Notes under the pieces: model-generated | Told to the model about the DNA's origin: nothing | Databases searched by the model: none | Seen by the model: the letters and a program-made list of their open reading frames with translations, nothing else | Part shown: positions 24,556 to 34,615 of the stretch, one piece after another | Layout: each line of letters begins with the position of its first letter | Numbering within the stretch: position 1 is the first letter of the stretch | Source of the DNA: Azorinus chamasolen | Lineage: Eukaryota > Mollusca > Bivalvia > Cardiida > Solecurtidae | DNA length: 64,000 nucleotides | Reading direction: 5' to 3' | Assembly (NCBI GenBank): GCA_963576725.1 | Contig: OY755244.1 | Location: 31,128,006-31,192,005, forward strand | Program-made: the position numbers and the translations under genes

Positions 24556-24695
24556 TTCACCTGTTTTAAAAATCCAGAATTCTACTTCTTTTGAGTGGTC
24601 ATATTAGGGACGGTTACTGTAGTATCTAAGAAAGATTGAAATGAAAGCTGCAATTTTATTAGATTCCTCTTCTTGATAACGTCTAATATATATTT

Positions 24696-24800
24696 CCAGG
24701 CAGGTGACTCCTTAATGCAGGGGGAAATTCATGCAGAAAGCTCCTCTATAGGAGCTTTCTGCATTACTTTCACCCTGCATTAAGCTGCGAACTGTCCTCA
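24696..24800. mobile_element. MITE family D hairpin
   Basis: Stem arms TTAATGCAGGGGGAAATTCA / CACCCTGCATTAAGC surround GCAGAAAGCTCCTCTATAGGAGC-type core sequence. The outer CAGTAAAACC ends are not preserved here. Confidence 0.75.
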
Positions 24801-25027
24801 AGGCCGATATTTATACTAAACTACCCATTCCTTTTTGAAAATATAATGAACGCTTGAAACATTTGTTTAATCGGGGAAAGAAAACAGATATGAAAACGAA
24901 ATGTAACGAAAGGATTGGCATTATAAAAAGCAGGCTAATAATCAATTAAATAGCCCAGTTGAGCAGATACATAGCTATACAATTACACATGGCGTCTCTG
25001 GTTCCTTAATCGTCTGAATGAGGGAAA

Positions 25028-25110
25028 CGAGTGTGCTACTTTTGCAAACAGTGTAGACCCTGAGAAGAGAGTGCCTAGAGGAACCAGGGTTTGCGCAGTG
25101 TTTTTCATTT
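25028..25110. mobile_element. P-type hairpin fragment
   Basis: TTTGCAAACAGTGTAGACCC followed by a decayed inner stem and CCAGGGTTTGCGCAGTG. Confidence 0.55.
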
Positions 25111-25730
25111 TCATTGGTACCCTTTCATGTTGTATGGACGCTACCAATAAACAATGACGGGCGATTCAATGTTCAAAGGCTGTTGCTTGTATTAAGACAT
25201 GAACTGTTTGGTTTTTACAATGTTTAGTTTATCTGTAACAATTTTAGCATTCATTTCAACTGACAGTCTTAGATCTCTAAATAGCATAACTTTTAGAGTT
25301 AGGCAAGCAAATGGGGTTGAAAAAAATTCAACTTCGGTCCTTTTATAACCATTTCAGCATCTATTCATTGTGAGTAATTCCAGGTCCTCTCAGTCTCTTG
25401 TCTGCTTTAGCTCACCTGGCACAACGTATGCTATGTATGCTATGTTTCTGTCTTAGTTCTCTATCCATTGCTTGGGCTATGCCACTTCAGTTTTCTCTTT
25501 CAAGAACTTTAAATAAACCTCTCGATAGATTTCCTTAACACTTCATTGGGAGTTTCTTAAATTGCTGATTATTTGGCAGTACATGGATTTGTCTGGTTGT
25601 CATGGTTAACAATTTGGAATCGTTGGAAAACCATCAAAAACTGTCTGATAAATTTCAAAATGATTTCACAGACACTGTAGAGCATGTTTTAACCATGCAA
25701 CTTCCTTCAAATTTGCTCCTAGCATTCTGG

Positions 25731-25850
25731 CATTCTGTCTGTCTGTCATTGTCTGTCTGTCTGTCACTCTGTCTGTCTGTATGTATGTATGTATGTATGT
25801 ATGTATGTATGTATGTATGTATGTATGTATGTATGTATGTCTGCCTGCTT
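25731..25850. repeat. Microsatellite (GTCT)n then (ATGT)n
   Basis: A GTCT-type repeat from about 25736 leads into about 15 uninterrupted ATGT units at 25779-25840. The Cys/Met/Tyr-rich open frame across it is a repeat artefact. Confidence 0.97.
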
Positions 25851-26154
25851 CCCTGCTAGGTCTGCTTTGTGTCCACTCGCTATCTCTTGAACCGGTTTAA
25901 ATATTTTAAAATAGTATATTGGTGCAGATATTCGCCATGACTAGCCGTCGTGCAGGGCACATGTTTGACCCAGGTCGGTTAACGGTTATGGCCAAAGTTC
26001 ACGGTTAAACATGTAACAACGGTATTTGGTGTCAGCTCTGTATCTCTTGAAACGCTTTTAGGATTTTGAAATAATTCGGTACAAATATTCTTCATAAAAA
26101 GGGATGTGCATAGAGCGTGTTTGACAGTATTCAGCACATAACGAATTGAGATGT

Positions 26155-26600
26155 ATACAAAACAAATTGTTTCGACTATATGACGAATTCTTTAATGTAC
26201 ATAACAAACTGATGTTATAGTACAAGACGAACTGACTTACGCACAGGACAAACTACAAAATATACATCGCAAATTAGCAACCGCAAATAACAATTTGAGA
26301 TACATGTATATAGATTACGAATTGTTTGGACTACAATGCGGATCGTTTAGCTTACATAACAAACTGATGTTTGCACAGGACGAACTGACTTTCGCACAGG
26401 ACAAACTGCAAACTATACATTGCAAATTAGTAACTAAATTAGTAGTAACTGGGCATAACAAATTTATTTGTATATAAAATATAAATAACAAATTAGCAAC
26501 TGTGTATAACAAATTGAGATATCTACACAGCGAATTGTTTTGGCTACATAACAAATTGTTTTGTGTACATAACAAATTGATGTTTTTACAAGACGAATTG
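26155..26600. repeat. Degenerate short-period repeat, unit near 18 bp
   Basis: The motif ACATAACAAATTG / ACGAATTG recurs every 16-20 bp, for example CATAACAAACTGATG at 26200, 26358 and 26565, within a longer period near 160-200 bp. No gene is likely. Confidence 0.7.
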
Positions 26601-26825
26601 ACATTTAAAATATATATACGAACGTGTCTAAAGAGTACCGTGCAGCCCTACGGAAGTGGGTAGATCGATAAAATGTGTGTGGAAGCAGATGGGAATACTT
26701 TTGAAAGACTCAAATAAATAAAATGTGAATATTTCAAAGATTATTGAAAAAAAAACACCCTATAGTCAATGAACTTAAAATAGCCCTCATATTGTTAATC
26801 CTTACCTGATATAGGCGCCTTTTAA

Positions 26826-27014
26826 CCCATTCCCTCATCTTAACCCCCTTTGACGGATCTATAAAAATCACTATTTTAAACCATTTTGATAAATAGAGCA
26901 AATGCTCTATTCATCACAATGGTTTAAAAACTACACAATTCTAAATGTGTCCTTTTCTCTAATAAAATGCTCCTTTTCTGTAGATTTATTCAAATAAGTT
27001 TATGAGGGAATGGG
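26826..27014. mobile_element. MITE family S nested in a P MITE, exact TTAA duplication
   Basis: TTAA at 26822-26825 and 27015-27018. The ends are CCCATTCCCTCATC and GATGAGGGAATGGG-like (TATGAGGGAATGGG). The centre is an AGAGCAAATGCTCT palindrome with CACAATGGTTT. The flanks GGCGCCTTTTAA and CGCCTTTGCAA form an uninterrupted P-MITE segment in the paralogous sites near 46310 and 60360, so those serve as empty sites. Confidence 0.92.
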
Positions 27015-27018
27015 TTAA

Positions 27019-27110
27019 CGCCTTTGCAATCAGAGTAAGCCCAGACCAAACGACCCTTGTAGGAGCTGTCTGCGTGGGGTCGGTTCTATTTGCTTATGGA
27101 ACTATGTAAA
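27019..27110. mobile_element. P MITE, part right of the nested S element
   Basis: CGCCTTTGCAATCAGAGTAAGCC, then a degraded stem, GGAGCTGTCTGCGTGGGGTC, and GCTTATGGAAC. A P MITE occupies the same position downstream of all four peptide genes. Confidence 0.75.
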
Positions 27111-27152
27111 GAGTTTATCTTATTTTTCATAGCAATGTGTTCACTTGTTATA

Positions 27153-27356
27153 CAGTAAAACCTCTCGATAACGACCACTTAATTGTGTTCAATAGTTGGT
27201 ATTTAGGGCAGGTGGCATCTTAAAGCAAGGTGAAAGAAAAACAGAACACTCCTATAGGCGCGTTCTGTTTTACTTTCACCTTGTTTTAAGCAGCCACCTG
27301 TCTTTAACACAAAATACTTGACGTAATTTAGTGGTCGTTATGGAGAGGTTTTACTG
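27153..27356. mobile_element. MITE family D (pogo-like), TA duplication
   Basis: CAGTAAAACCTCTCGATAACG and its complement are the ends, flanked by TA at 27151-27152 and 27357-27358. The inner arms are GGCAGGTGGCATCTTAAAGC and the complement, and the core is a CTCCTATAGG palindrome. CAGT-type ends with TA duplications fit the pogo/Tigger branch of the mariner group. It lies downstream of peptide gene 1. Confidence 0.88.
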
Positions 27357-27500
27357 TACATAACATTATGATCCAGTCGTATTATAATGATAAATAATGG
27401 ATGGAGTCTGAATATTCATAAGCTAAAATAGTTTCTAGAAATCGGTGGACAAAAACAATACGAAACGCCGTGGTATCTACACTGTCCTCAAAGTACCAGT

Positions 27501-27506
27501 TTTATT
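27501..27506 (-). promoter_or_regulatory. Possible polyadenylation signal of peptide gene 1
   Basis: AATAAA on the minus strand about 115 bp past the stop codon, in ATATAATAAAACTGG. No equally clean AATAAA was found behind copies 2 and 3. Confidence 0.5.
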
Positions 27507-27619
27507 ATATATTCATCGGGTCGTGATGTTTGTTTTCATTTCATCCAATGAAAAAAAACGAGTCCCATGAGTTATAACATTGTCTAATTTCTATGCGGCG
27601 TATGCTTGTCTCGTCATCT

Positions 27620-27904
27620 TCATCCAAATATTCCCTTGAAGAATTTACCAACTTTTTTGCCCGTTGATTTGGCCCCGTTAACAGCCCCTTTAGCCCAGTC
27701 CCCTGTCTTGTTTACAGCTTTAGTTGCACCTGTTGCAATGCTTTTTCCAGTGTCAGATAATACACTCTTGACTTTATTTCCAGTTGCTTTGGGATTGCTG
27801 ATAATATTAAAAGCTGGTTTGGTAAGTTCCTTTAAGAAACCCTCTGTTTGAGCAATGGCCAGGAGCGTCACCAAGAATAGGACAACGAGGAACTTAGCTT
27901 TCAT
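27620..27904 (-). CDS. Secreted cationic peptide, copy 1
   Basis: A 94-residue precursor without cysteine. Residues 1 to about 20 (MKAKFLVVLFLVTLLAIAQT) look like a signal peptide. The mature part of about 72-74 residues has about 14 Lys against 3 acidic residues and a 3-4 spacing of hydrophobic residues, as in amphipathic helices, and ends STGKKVGKFFKGIFG. The ATG follows an acceptor (TTCTTCAG) directly, so this is exon 2; exon 1 is at about 30617-30685 and the intron is about 2.7 kb. Compared with copies 2-4 it lacks the WGFFKK start of the mature part (it has FLKELTKP) and is the most diverged copy. The terminal Gly could donate a C-terminal amide. I infer a secreted membrane-active or antimicrobial-type peptide; no known family is identified. 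Confidence 0.85.
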   Translation of the reverse strand: MKAKFLVVLFLVTLLAIAQTEGFLKELTKPAFNIISNPKATGNKVKSVLSDTGKSIATGATKAVNKTGDWAKGAVNGAKSTGKKVGKFFKGIFG

Positions 27905-28114
27905 CTGAAGAAGTAAATATGGAAAATGTTACACAGGTATAGCTTGACACTTACACTCATCCTCATACAATGGGGGCATACTCACCTCTTTATGTCATTA
28001 ACAATTTAAAAATGAGACAATAGATTCAGATTTATATAATTTCATAAGCAAACAGGGCAGACCCTGATCAGAATGTTCCTGCAAAGGAAAGGCCTTAAAA
28101 TGAAGGAAAATATT

Positions 28115-28290
28115 AGTAATACCTCTCTATAACGGTCACTAAAGCCACTAAATTATGTCTATTAGTTGGTATTTAGGACAGGTGGCTATATGAGCGCTCT
28201 GTTTAACTTTCATCTTGCTTTAAGCAGTCACCTGCCCTTAACACAAACTACTTGATGTAATTTAGTGGCCGTTATAGAGAGGTTTTACCG
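28115..28290. mobile_element. MITE family D, internally deleted
   Basis: Starts near GTAATACCTCTCTATAACGG and ends GGCCGTTATAGAGAGGTTTTAC followed by CG. The left half of the central stem has been lost. It lies in the intron of peptide gene 1. Confidence 0.8.
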
Positions 28291-28498
28291 TAATACTCAT
28301 GTAGGAAATAATTGCATCATAAGCTGGACTTTAATAATGTGTTTTTTTTTCAAAACTGGGGGTGTTCGTAATAGCAGAACCTCTGTATTAGTCCATAAAA
28401 GCAAACAACTACTGTTAATTCTTAACGAAAAATTAAGTCCAGGTCTTAGCAAATAAAACCAAATGTCTACTTGATATAGACCTTTCGGCGTACATTAA

Positions 28499-28990
28499 CC
28501 TTTTACCTGATATAAAAAGCATTTGCAAACAGAGTAGACCAAGATCAGACGGCTGCTATTGGAGCCGTCTTATCAGGGTCTGCTCTGTTTCCTAATGTAA
28601 TTTGATAGTTTTGTTTGTTTTCTTTCTAAAATTGCTACAATGTTTCACTTTCGATATATCATTATACCTATTGTGTCTATGAATGTTCAGTAGGTATTGA
28701 AATTTGAAATAAACATAGAACATGGAAATGGTTGAGTTGCCACCTGTATATATAACATTTAACCTGTGATGCTTTTGACGCCTTTTCCAACAGTGTAGAC
28801 TCGTACCAGACGGATTCTATAGTAGCCACCTGATCAATGTCTGCTCTGTTTGCTTATTGCTTATAGGCCATATTCTACGGTTTCTACCAACACACTTTAC
28901 TTTGTTTATACATGTATATAAATATAAAAATACAGCTAATTTCGTAATATTCATAAGAGTCATTCTTTCTAACATAATCAGATAAACGAT
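28499..28990. mobile_element. Two adjacent family P MITEs
   Basis: The first (28499 to about 28734) has TTAA before it, a stem GTAGACCAAGATCAGACGGC / GCCGTCTTATCAGGGTCTGC and the tail GTTCAGTAGGTATTGAAATTTG. The second begins near 28757 with TTTAACCTGTGATGC and has a weaker stem (TAGACTCGTACCAGACGG...CCACCTGATCAATGTCTGC). Both are in the intron of peptide gene 1. Confidence 0.75.
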
Positions 28991-28999
28991 TAAGCGACA

Positions 29000-29185
29000 T
29001 TATATTGATTGGACACAGGCATCTTAAAAAGCAGGTGGTTGCTTAATGCAGTGCAAAAGTAAAACAGAAAGCTCCTATAGGAACTCTCTGCATTACTTTT
29101 TACCTGCATTAAGCTACAACCTGCCTTACACATCCGTAATTAGAGCTCACTTTAATGGTCGCTTAAGACAGGTTCTATTGAACCG
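29000..29185. mobile_element. MITE family D
   Basis: Arms GCAGGTGGTTGCTTAATGCA / CTGCATTAAGCTACAACCTG flank a CTCCTATAGGAAC core, with a decayed TGGTCGCTTAAGACAGGTTC right end. Confidence 0.8.
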
Positions 29186-29338
29186 ATAATTAATATTCAT
29201 TTTGATATTTGCTCAGTAGAGACAGTACATTTCAATCTGCTGTAAATTGTTTTAGCGAAGCCTATGAGTTGGTTTTCGGACAGCGGGTGTCATAATATTA
29301 TCACTTTACTTCACAGATACACATTTTAATGCCTTTAA

Positions 29339-29630
29339 CCCTTTACTCCATGAATATTCATGTAAGAAATCATGGCATCATGAATATTTATTATATTTAA
29401 TTTTATAATTGTACATGATCATAGGAATGTTTGGCCCATGATAGAAGCTGTAAAATCATACCTATACTATGACATAAGCAAACAGAGCAGATTCTGACCA
29501 CACGGTTTCTACAGTCTCTGCCATGGCCAAACATGGTAGTGTCCATGTGCCAGTATTACAATTAATCTACATGTAATCAATATCCATGAGGTCATTATTT
29601 TTTACACGAGTATTCATGGAGTAAAGGGTT
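29339..29630. mobile_element. MITE family P with long terminal repeats
   Basis: TTAA at 29335-29338 then CCCTTTACTCCATGAATATTC; the right end is GAATAT-type GTATTCATGGAGTAAAGGG followed by TTTTAA. The terminal match is about 25 bp, the clearest for this family. The inner stem is decayed. Confidence 0.85.
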
Positions 29631-29655
29631 TTAATGCGCCGTAAACCCCCGATAA

Positions 29656-29838
29656 AACAAACACATCAGCCATGAGGCTGTAGACCAAAAAACCAACAAA
29701 TCATCCATGAGGCTGTAAACCTAATCCCAACAAATCATCCATGAGGCTGTAAACCTAAAACAAACAAATCACCCATGAGGCTGTTAATCTAAAAACAAAC
29801 CAATCATCCATGAGAGTGTAGACCACAGAAAACCTCAA
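29656..29838. repeat. Minisatellite, five ~37-bp units
   Basis: CATCCATGAGGCTGTAAACC plus an A/C-rich spacer (AAAACAAACAAAT) repeated about five times with minor changes. Confidence 0.85.
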
Positions 29839-29869
29839 ACGTTGTCTAATTCGTTCACCCTCTCCTTCA

Positions 29870-30175
29870 AATGTTCACGCCTTTGCAAACAGAGTAGACC
29901 CAGGTCAGGCGACTTCTATGGAATCCGTTTGATCGGAATCTGTTGTTTGTTAATGGAAAAATATAGGTCTTATACCACCGCTTCTGCCATAGAACAAATT
30001 TCCCGTGTTTATGATGCAATTCTAAAACATCAAAATGCATAGTCATACTACCGTTATTTTTTAATGAACATTCAAGGGATAAAGAGTTAAGGCAATCGGT
30101 AGCGTAATTCAGGGTGAAATTTATACAGAACTTTCTGCTTACTTTCATTCTGCATAAAGCAGAACTTGTCGTCAT
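29870..30175. mobile_element. P and D-type MITE fragments
   Basis: GCCTTTGCAAACAGAGTAGACC starts a decayed P copy that ends in ACATTCAAGGGATAAAGAGTTAA near 30090. It is followed by a D-type stem remnant, CAGGGTGAAATTTATACAGAAC / ACTTTCATTCTGCATAAAGC. Confidence 0.6.
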
Positions 30176-30199
30176 ATTCTTTCAACACTATTTGTAGTT

Positions 30200-30597
30200 A
30201 GCATTACAAGAATTTTGGTTTTCGATGAGACGACGGGTAAACCTGTGTCTCGTCAGAATACAAAAAGCCCGACTCCATAAATTGTGTTTTTGAGAAAAAC
30301 GTAGGGGAAATGTATTTTGAAAATTAAGCCGACAGCTTCTTTGCATATAAAAGTTAAGCCCACGTCTAAACCTGGTTCCATGCTTATAAAACTTTTTAGT
30401 TGAGTCGGAGTTCGTTCTCAAGCTTTTTATTGTCAAATCTGGCCAATCAAAAACTTGAGAACGAACTCACTCAACTAAAAGGAACCTGATCAAAACTGTT
30501 TGAAACTCCAATTATGTGTTTGTAAAGAAATTAAAGACAACTTTGAAACACAGGTTAATCTTACTAGACAAAATATAAAACTGACGACCAAAGGGTT
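30200..30597. mobile_element. Q-type MITE containing a nested inverted repeat
   Basis: A decayed Q stem (TTTTCGATGAGACGACGGG...GTGTCTCGTCAGAATAC) is followed at about 30376-30487 by a fold-back (CCATGCTTATAAAACTTTTT, GAGTTCGTTCTCAAGC and complement). The same fold-back occurs in longer form at 39604-39777. Confidence 0.7.
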
Positions 30598-30616
30598 AAT
30601 GTTAGATATTACTGAC

Positions 30617-30716
30617 CTTTTCACTCGTTTATATTTCCTCTTTTAAGTTTCAGACGTAGTGCTTGGACATATGTCTAGTAAACTGATTTATTCTGGCGAC
30701 CCGGGGTCGTTTTATA
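30617..30716 (-). promoter_or_regulatory. TATA box, exon 1 and splice donor of peptide gene 1
   Basis: On the minus strand, TATAAAA (30710-30716) is followed about 30 bp later by a non-coding exon ending GTGAAAAG at 30617, then GTCAGT as donor. The block aligns with those of copies 2, 3 and 4. Upstream, an E-box CACGTG remains at 31023-31028, but a D MITE now separates it from the TATA box. The transcription start is inferred. Confidence 0.65.
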
Positions 30717-30737
30717 CAACTGATCTACCTGCATGTA

Positions 30738-30940
30738 CAGTAAAAGTCCTATAAAGCGACCACCAAAAGAGATATACATTTGGGTTGTACAGGCAGGTGG
30801 TAGCTTAATGCAGGACAAACGTTATGCCGAAAGCTCCTATAGGAAGCTTTTTGCATCACGTTCGTCCTGCATTACAACAGTCACCTTTTAACGACGTTCA
30901 TATCTATTCACACAGTGACCGCTTTAGAGGGATTCAGTTG
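30738..30940. mobile_element. MITE family D inserted in the gene 1 promoter
   Basis: CAGTAAAAGTCC at 30738 to TTCAGTTG at 30940 with TA duplicated on both sides (30736-30737, 30941-30942). Removing it joins CTACCTGCATGTA to TGCCATAAAATC, which aligns with the uninterrupted promoter of copy 3 (CTACCTACATGTATGTCACG). The left end is 21 bp upstream of the TATA box. Confidence 0.9.
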
Positions 30941-31261
30941 TATGCCATAAAATCAAAGAGAAACAATATGCATCTAACGACACTTGTCATACTGTAAACA
31001 GGACATCGTATATGACATAGGTCACGTGCTAAACGTCAACCTGTCTATAACTGTCAACGGTTGTTGTTTGTTTTATTGCTGCTATTTTATCCTTACTATA
31101 GCTTCACCCTTTCACTGTATTTCCATTTCACTCTGTTTTCTTATCTTTCTTTTCTTATTTTATTTTCTTGTTCTCGCAATTCTAAAGCGTTGACGAATAT
31201 CCAATGTTATGTAACTTGAAAGTATGTGGCTTATTTACTGGTATTGGCGATATGACTTATT

Positions 31262-31440
31262 GGCGACATGCAAACGCCAGTTTGGATCCAGACGAGACGC
31301 TGGGTAACTAGGTGTCTCATCAAGATCCTAGCTATCTGACACTCCGTCAATAGTTTCTAAAATTCTTGAATAAAAATTATACCAGATCCAATTTTCAGCA
31401 GACATTATATTTTTTCAAAGGGGGGTAAGGGTTAATAAAG
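31262..31440. mobile_element. Q-type MITE
   Basis: GTTTGGATCCAGACGAGACGC / AGGTGTCTCATCAAGATCC stem, then ACTCCGTCAATAGTTTCT and a ...GGGTAAGGGTTAA right end. A related element is at 55660-55855. Confidence 0.7.
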
Positions 31441-31610
31441 ATATGCACGTTGCTTTATTTTCTTCAATATTCAACGTTTTATCATGACTAATGAATTTAG
31501 ACAGTTGGATCTCTAAATGCCATATGAACGTTACACAGAAAGCTCCCATTGGAGCTATCTGAATTGCTTGTCTGTATTAAGCAATGACCTGTTTTAGACA
31601 CCCGTCTTTC

Positions 31611-31856
31611 ACTCTTTCCTCCTTGAATATTCGTGTACAAAAATAATGACGTCATGAATATCAATTAGATCAGTTTGTTATAATAGCACATCGATACAGG
31701 ATTTATTTTGCAATGGCAGAAACTGTAGAATCATATCTATATCAAATTATAAGCAAACAGAGTAGACCCTGATCAGACGGCTCGAACAGGGGCCGTCTGA
31801 TCTAGGTCTACTCTGTTTGCAAAGGCGTAGGAAATGTGTTATGGGGGAACGGGTTA
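31611..31856. mobile_element. MITE family P
   Basis: TCTTTCCTCCTTGAATATTC ... GGGGGAACGGGTTAA. The well-kept stem is GTAGACCCTGATCAGACGGC / GCCGTCTGATCTAGGTCTAC with core sequence CTCGAACAGGGGC. The two arms differ by T/A at the position shared by other copies. Confidence 0.85.
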
Positions 31857-32159
31857 AATGTTCTTTTATTCGCTTTAGTGTCTTCTGTAATTGCTTGTGC
31901 AAGATAAGGCTATTTCTCTATCATATATTGTAGATCCAATACTACCAGGTTTCTAAAGTAAACACTAAAATACCAGATACAGTTCTGCATATTTATTAAA
32001 AATATATTGCACGCTTATTGCACACTTTGACAAAAAATAACCACGCATATACTAACAATCAAATGTACATGTAAAATTAAATTGAGACTTACAAAAATAT
32101 CAAATTATGCAAAACACCATACCGTTATAAACGATCATGAGGATAGCAACACTTCACTA

Positions 32160-32706
32160 AAATTGTATATCTTAGATATATAGAGAGATAAAATATCTTA
32201 GATAAATATATATCAATATATCTCAGATAAATAAATATCAAAATATCTTCAATAAATAGATATCATCAATATATCTTATATAAATAGATATCAATATATC
32301 TTATATAAATATATATTAATATATCTTTGATAAATAGATATCAATCTCAAGAAATCTCAGATAGATACCTTAAACGGCTAGCTTAGATCAATATACCTCA
32401 TTCTGTCTTAGATAAATAAATATCAATATACCAGATAGATATATATCAACATAGATCTAGATAGATATATCTAAGATGAATAATATCAACATATCTTGGA
32501 TGAATAGATATCAATATATCTTAGACATCAATATGTCTAACATAAAACGATATCAAAATATCTTATATTATTATATATCAAGATATCAAAGATAAATTGA
32601 TATCACTATATCTTCAATGAATACATATAAAGATATCTTAAAAATATATCAAACTATCTTTTATAAAAAAGATATCAAGATATCTTAGATATATAATTAT
32701 CAATAT
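32160..32706. repeat. AT-rich minisatellite, unit near 25 bp
   Basis: About 20 imperfect units of AGATAAATAGATATCAATAT plus ATCTT, rich in GATATC palindromes. At the same place downstream of peptide genes 3 and 4 only one or two units exist (46248-46275 and 60280-60330), so the expansion is specific to copy 2. Confidence 0.88.
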
Positions 32707-32710
32707 ATAT

Positions 32711-32890
32711 TGTTAATCCTTACTTGACTCCATAAATTCGCCTTTTGACGATTTTGCAGACAGACTAGACCCAGTCCAGAGAGCTCCTGAAGGATCCCTC
32801 TGATCAGGGTCTGCTCTGTTTGCGTATGTTATAATCTGATTTTCTGTACTATTATTCACTTGTTTTACTTTACACTATGAGTAAACTTAG
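32711..32890. mobile_element. P MITE downstream of peptide gene 2
   Basis: TTAATCCTTACTTGACTCC, then GACTAGACCCAGTCCAGAGAG / CCCTCTGATCAGGGTCTGC. It is the positional counterpart of the P MITEs near 27019, 46300 and 60345. Confidence 0.8.
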
Positions 32891-33123
32891 TATATTATCA
32901 TCATAATAGGTGGACTCTCCATCCGTAGTTTACAAAATAAACGTTAACTGAAGTCACAGTGTTTAAAGCCACTGCATCTAACACTGGTCTCAAAGTTGTA
33001 TCCATATTCACCAAATCGTTAATGTATTTCTGAGTGTTACTTCTATTTTATCACACAGGGGAAAATAAGTCCATTGCCTAGAGTATTAAATGCATTCGGT
33101 GTATTTGTGTCTCTCGGTCATCT

Positions 33124-33414
33124 TCATCCAAAAATTCCCTTGAAGAAATTACCAACTTTTTTGCCCGTTGATTTTACCCCATTGACAGCATCTTTAGCCA
33201 CATCTCCTGCCTTGTTTACAACTTTGGATGTGCCTTTTGCGATGTCTTTTCCAACGTCAGAGACGGCATCCTTGATTTTATCCCCAGTTGCTTTGGGATT
33301 TTTGATAATATTGGAACCTGCTTTGGCGACCTTCTTAAAGAACCCCCAGCTCTCCGCTTGATCAATGGCCAGGAGCGTTACCAAGAATAGGACAATCAGA
33401 AATTTTGCTTTAAT
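33124..33414 (-). CDS. Secreted cationic peptide, copy 2 (start codon ATT)
   Basis: A 96-codon frame homologous to copies 1, 3 and 4, but the first codon after the acceptor (TTTTTTCAG) is ATT, not ATG, and the frame contains no Met at all. The signal-like part (IKAKFLIVLFLVTLLAIDQA) and mature part (ESWGFFKKVAKAG..., ending GKKVGNFFKGIFG) are otherwise intact, with about 16 Lys against 6 Asp in the mature peptide. The WGFFKK start recalls fish pleurocidin-type helical peptides; I treat that as convergence, not homology. Exon 1 is at about 34975-35038 and the intron is 1560 bp. It is either a very young pseudogene, translated from a non-AUG start, or an assembly error. Confidence 0.7.
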   Translation of the reverse strand: MKAKFLIVLFLVTLLAIDQAESWGFFKKVAKAGSNIIKNPKATGDKIKDAVSDVGKDIAKGTSKVVNKAGDVAKDAVNGVKSTGKKVGNFFKGIFG

Positions 33415-33519
33415 CTGAAAAAATAAATATGGAAAAATGTAACATAGGCAGCTTAAAATGTACCCCTCTCCTTATTCAAAAGAGGTCTAATTATGGGTCT
33501 GTAAGGCATGTGATAGCTT

Positions 33520-33615
33520 AATGCAGTTCGAAAATGATGCAGAGAGCTCCTAATAGGAGCTTCAATAAATAAATGTGACCGCTTAGGTTAGGTTCTATTG
33601 TATATGTGGAGTAAT
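33520..33615. mobile_element. D-type MITE fragment
   Basis: TAGCTTAATGCAGTTCGAAAATG, GAGAGCTCCTAATAGGAGCTTC and ACCGCTTAGGTTAGGTTCTA are remnants of the family D stem and right end, within the intron of gene 2. Confidence 0.65.
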
Positions 33616-33851
33616 AGATTAACTATCACAATCCAATATTGCAGTCCGCAAAATGCGTCATTTACTACAATTTCCATGGTTTATTTCTTCCTCTTAAAAA
33701 ACACATTATGCAACTATCCATAATATATTTGACCATTGCAAGGTAAAACAAATAAGGCGACGCTGTAGCAAAAACAACATGGTGGTGTTTAAAATCGGAC
33801 GGTCACTTAATATGGAACTTTCGTCACACACTAATATGCCTTCTTTATTAA

Positions 33852-34320
33852 CCCATTCAATGTTCTATTTATTCTGTTTATCCTGATTATTCTAAATTTC
33901 AATACCTACTGTATATTCATGGACAAAATAGTTATTGTGAAATATGAAAGGTGGAACATTATATCCATTTTAGAAAGTAAAGAAACAGATATTTTGAACT
34001 CCATTAGCAAACAGAGCAGATCATGAACAGACGGCTTCTAAAGGAGCCGTCTGATCTGGGTCTACTCTGTTTGCAAATACGTGAAAGACATCTTTTGACA
34101 CATTTGAGAATAGAGCAGACCCAGACCAGACAGTCTCTGCTTCAGTGCGTTTAATCAGAATCTGCTCTATTTGCGTATGGAATGATATACATGTAGATCA
34201 TATTCTACAGTTCCTGCCTTGTAAACAAACCATTGTTTACGAGACCATTATATGAATAAAACAATTAATATTCATGAAGCTATTATTTCGTAATAAATAT
34301 TCATGAGGTAAAGGATTGCG
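33852..34320. mobile_element. Two family P MITEs back to back
   Basis: The first (about 33852-34105) starts TTAACCCATTCAATGTTC and contains AATACCTACTGTATATTCATGG and a stem with arms CAGACGGCTTC / GAGCCGTCTGATCTGGGTC. The second (about 34100-34317) runs the other way from a decayed stem to TAATAAATATTCATGAGG and TAAAGG. Both lie in the intron of peptide gene 2. Confidence 0.8.
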
Positions 34321-34375
34321 GAAGTTATGCTGAAGGTTTCCAAAGAGCGTCCTGCAATACTTTCACCTGCATTAA

Positions 34376-34615
34376 CCCATTCTCTCAGTCTGTTTTTAGA
34401 CCAAACTTCTTTGAATAAATCTACCGAAAAGCTTCTTTATCAAGAGAAAATATATTTTTTTTAGAATTGTGTAGTTTTGAATCCATTGTGATAGAGCATT
34501 TGCTCCTATGGGAGCAAATGCTCATATGGGAGCAAATGCTCAATTTATCACAATGGTTTCACAAAATGACTTTTAAATTAAGAGTCGTCAAAAGTCATCA
34601 ACATGAGGGAATGGG
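34376..34615. mobile_element. MITE family S, exact TTAA duplication
   Basis: TTAA at 34372-34375 and 34616-34619. The ends are CCCATTCTCTCAGTC and CATGAGGGAATGGG. The core GCTCCTATGGGAGC at 34502-34515 is followed by a second, partly duplicated AGCAAATGCTC segment. Confidence 0.9.

Noticed and set aside
25602..25859. 85-codon frame ending in a Cys/Met/Tyr repeat
   Set aside because: It is mostly translation of the GTCT/ATGT microsatellite.
33345..33366. Homology of the WGFFKK segment to fish pleurocidins
   Set aside because: The match is a handful of residues typical of many helical basic peptides; gene structure and the rest of the sequence give no support for common descent.
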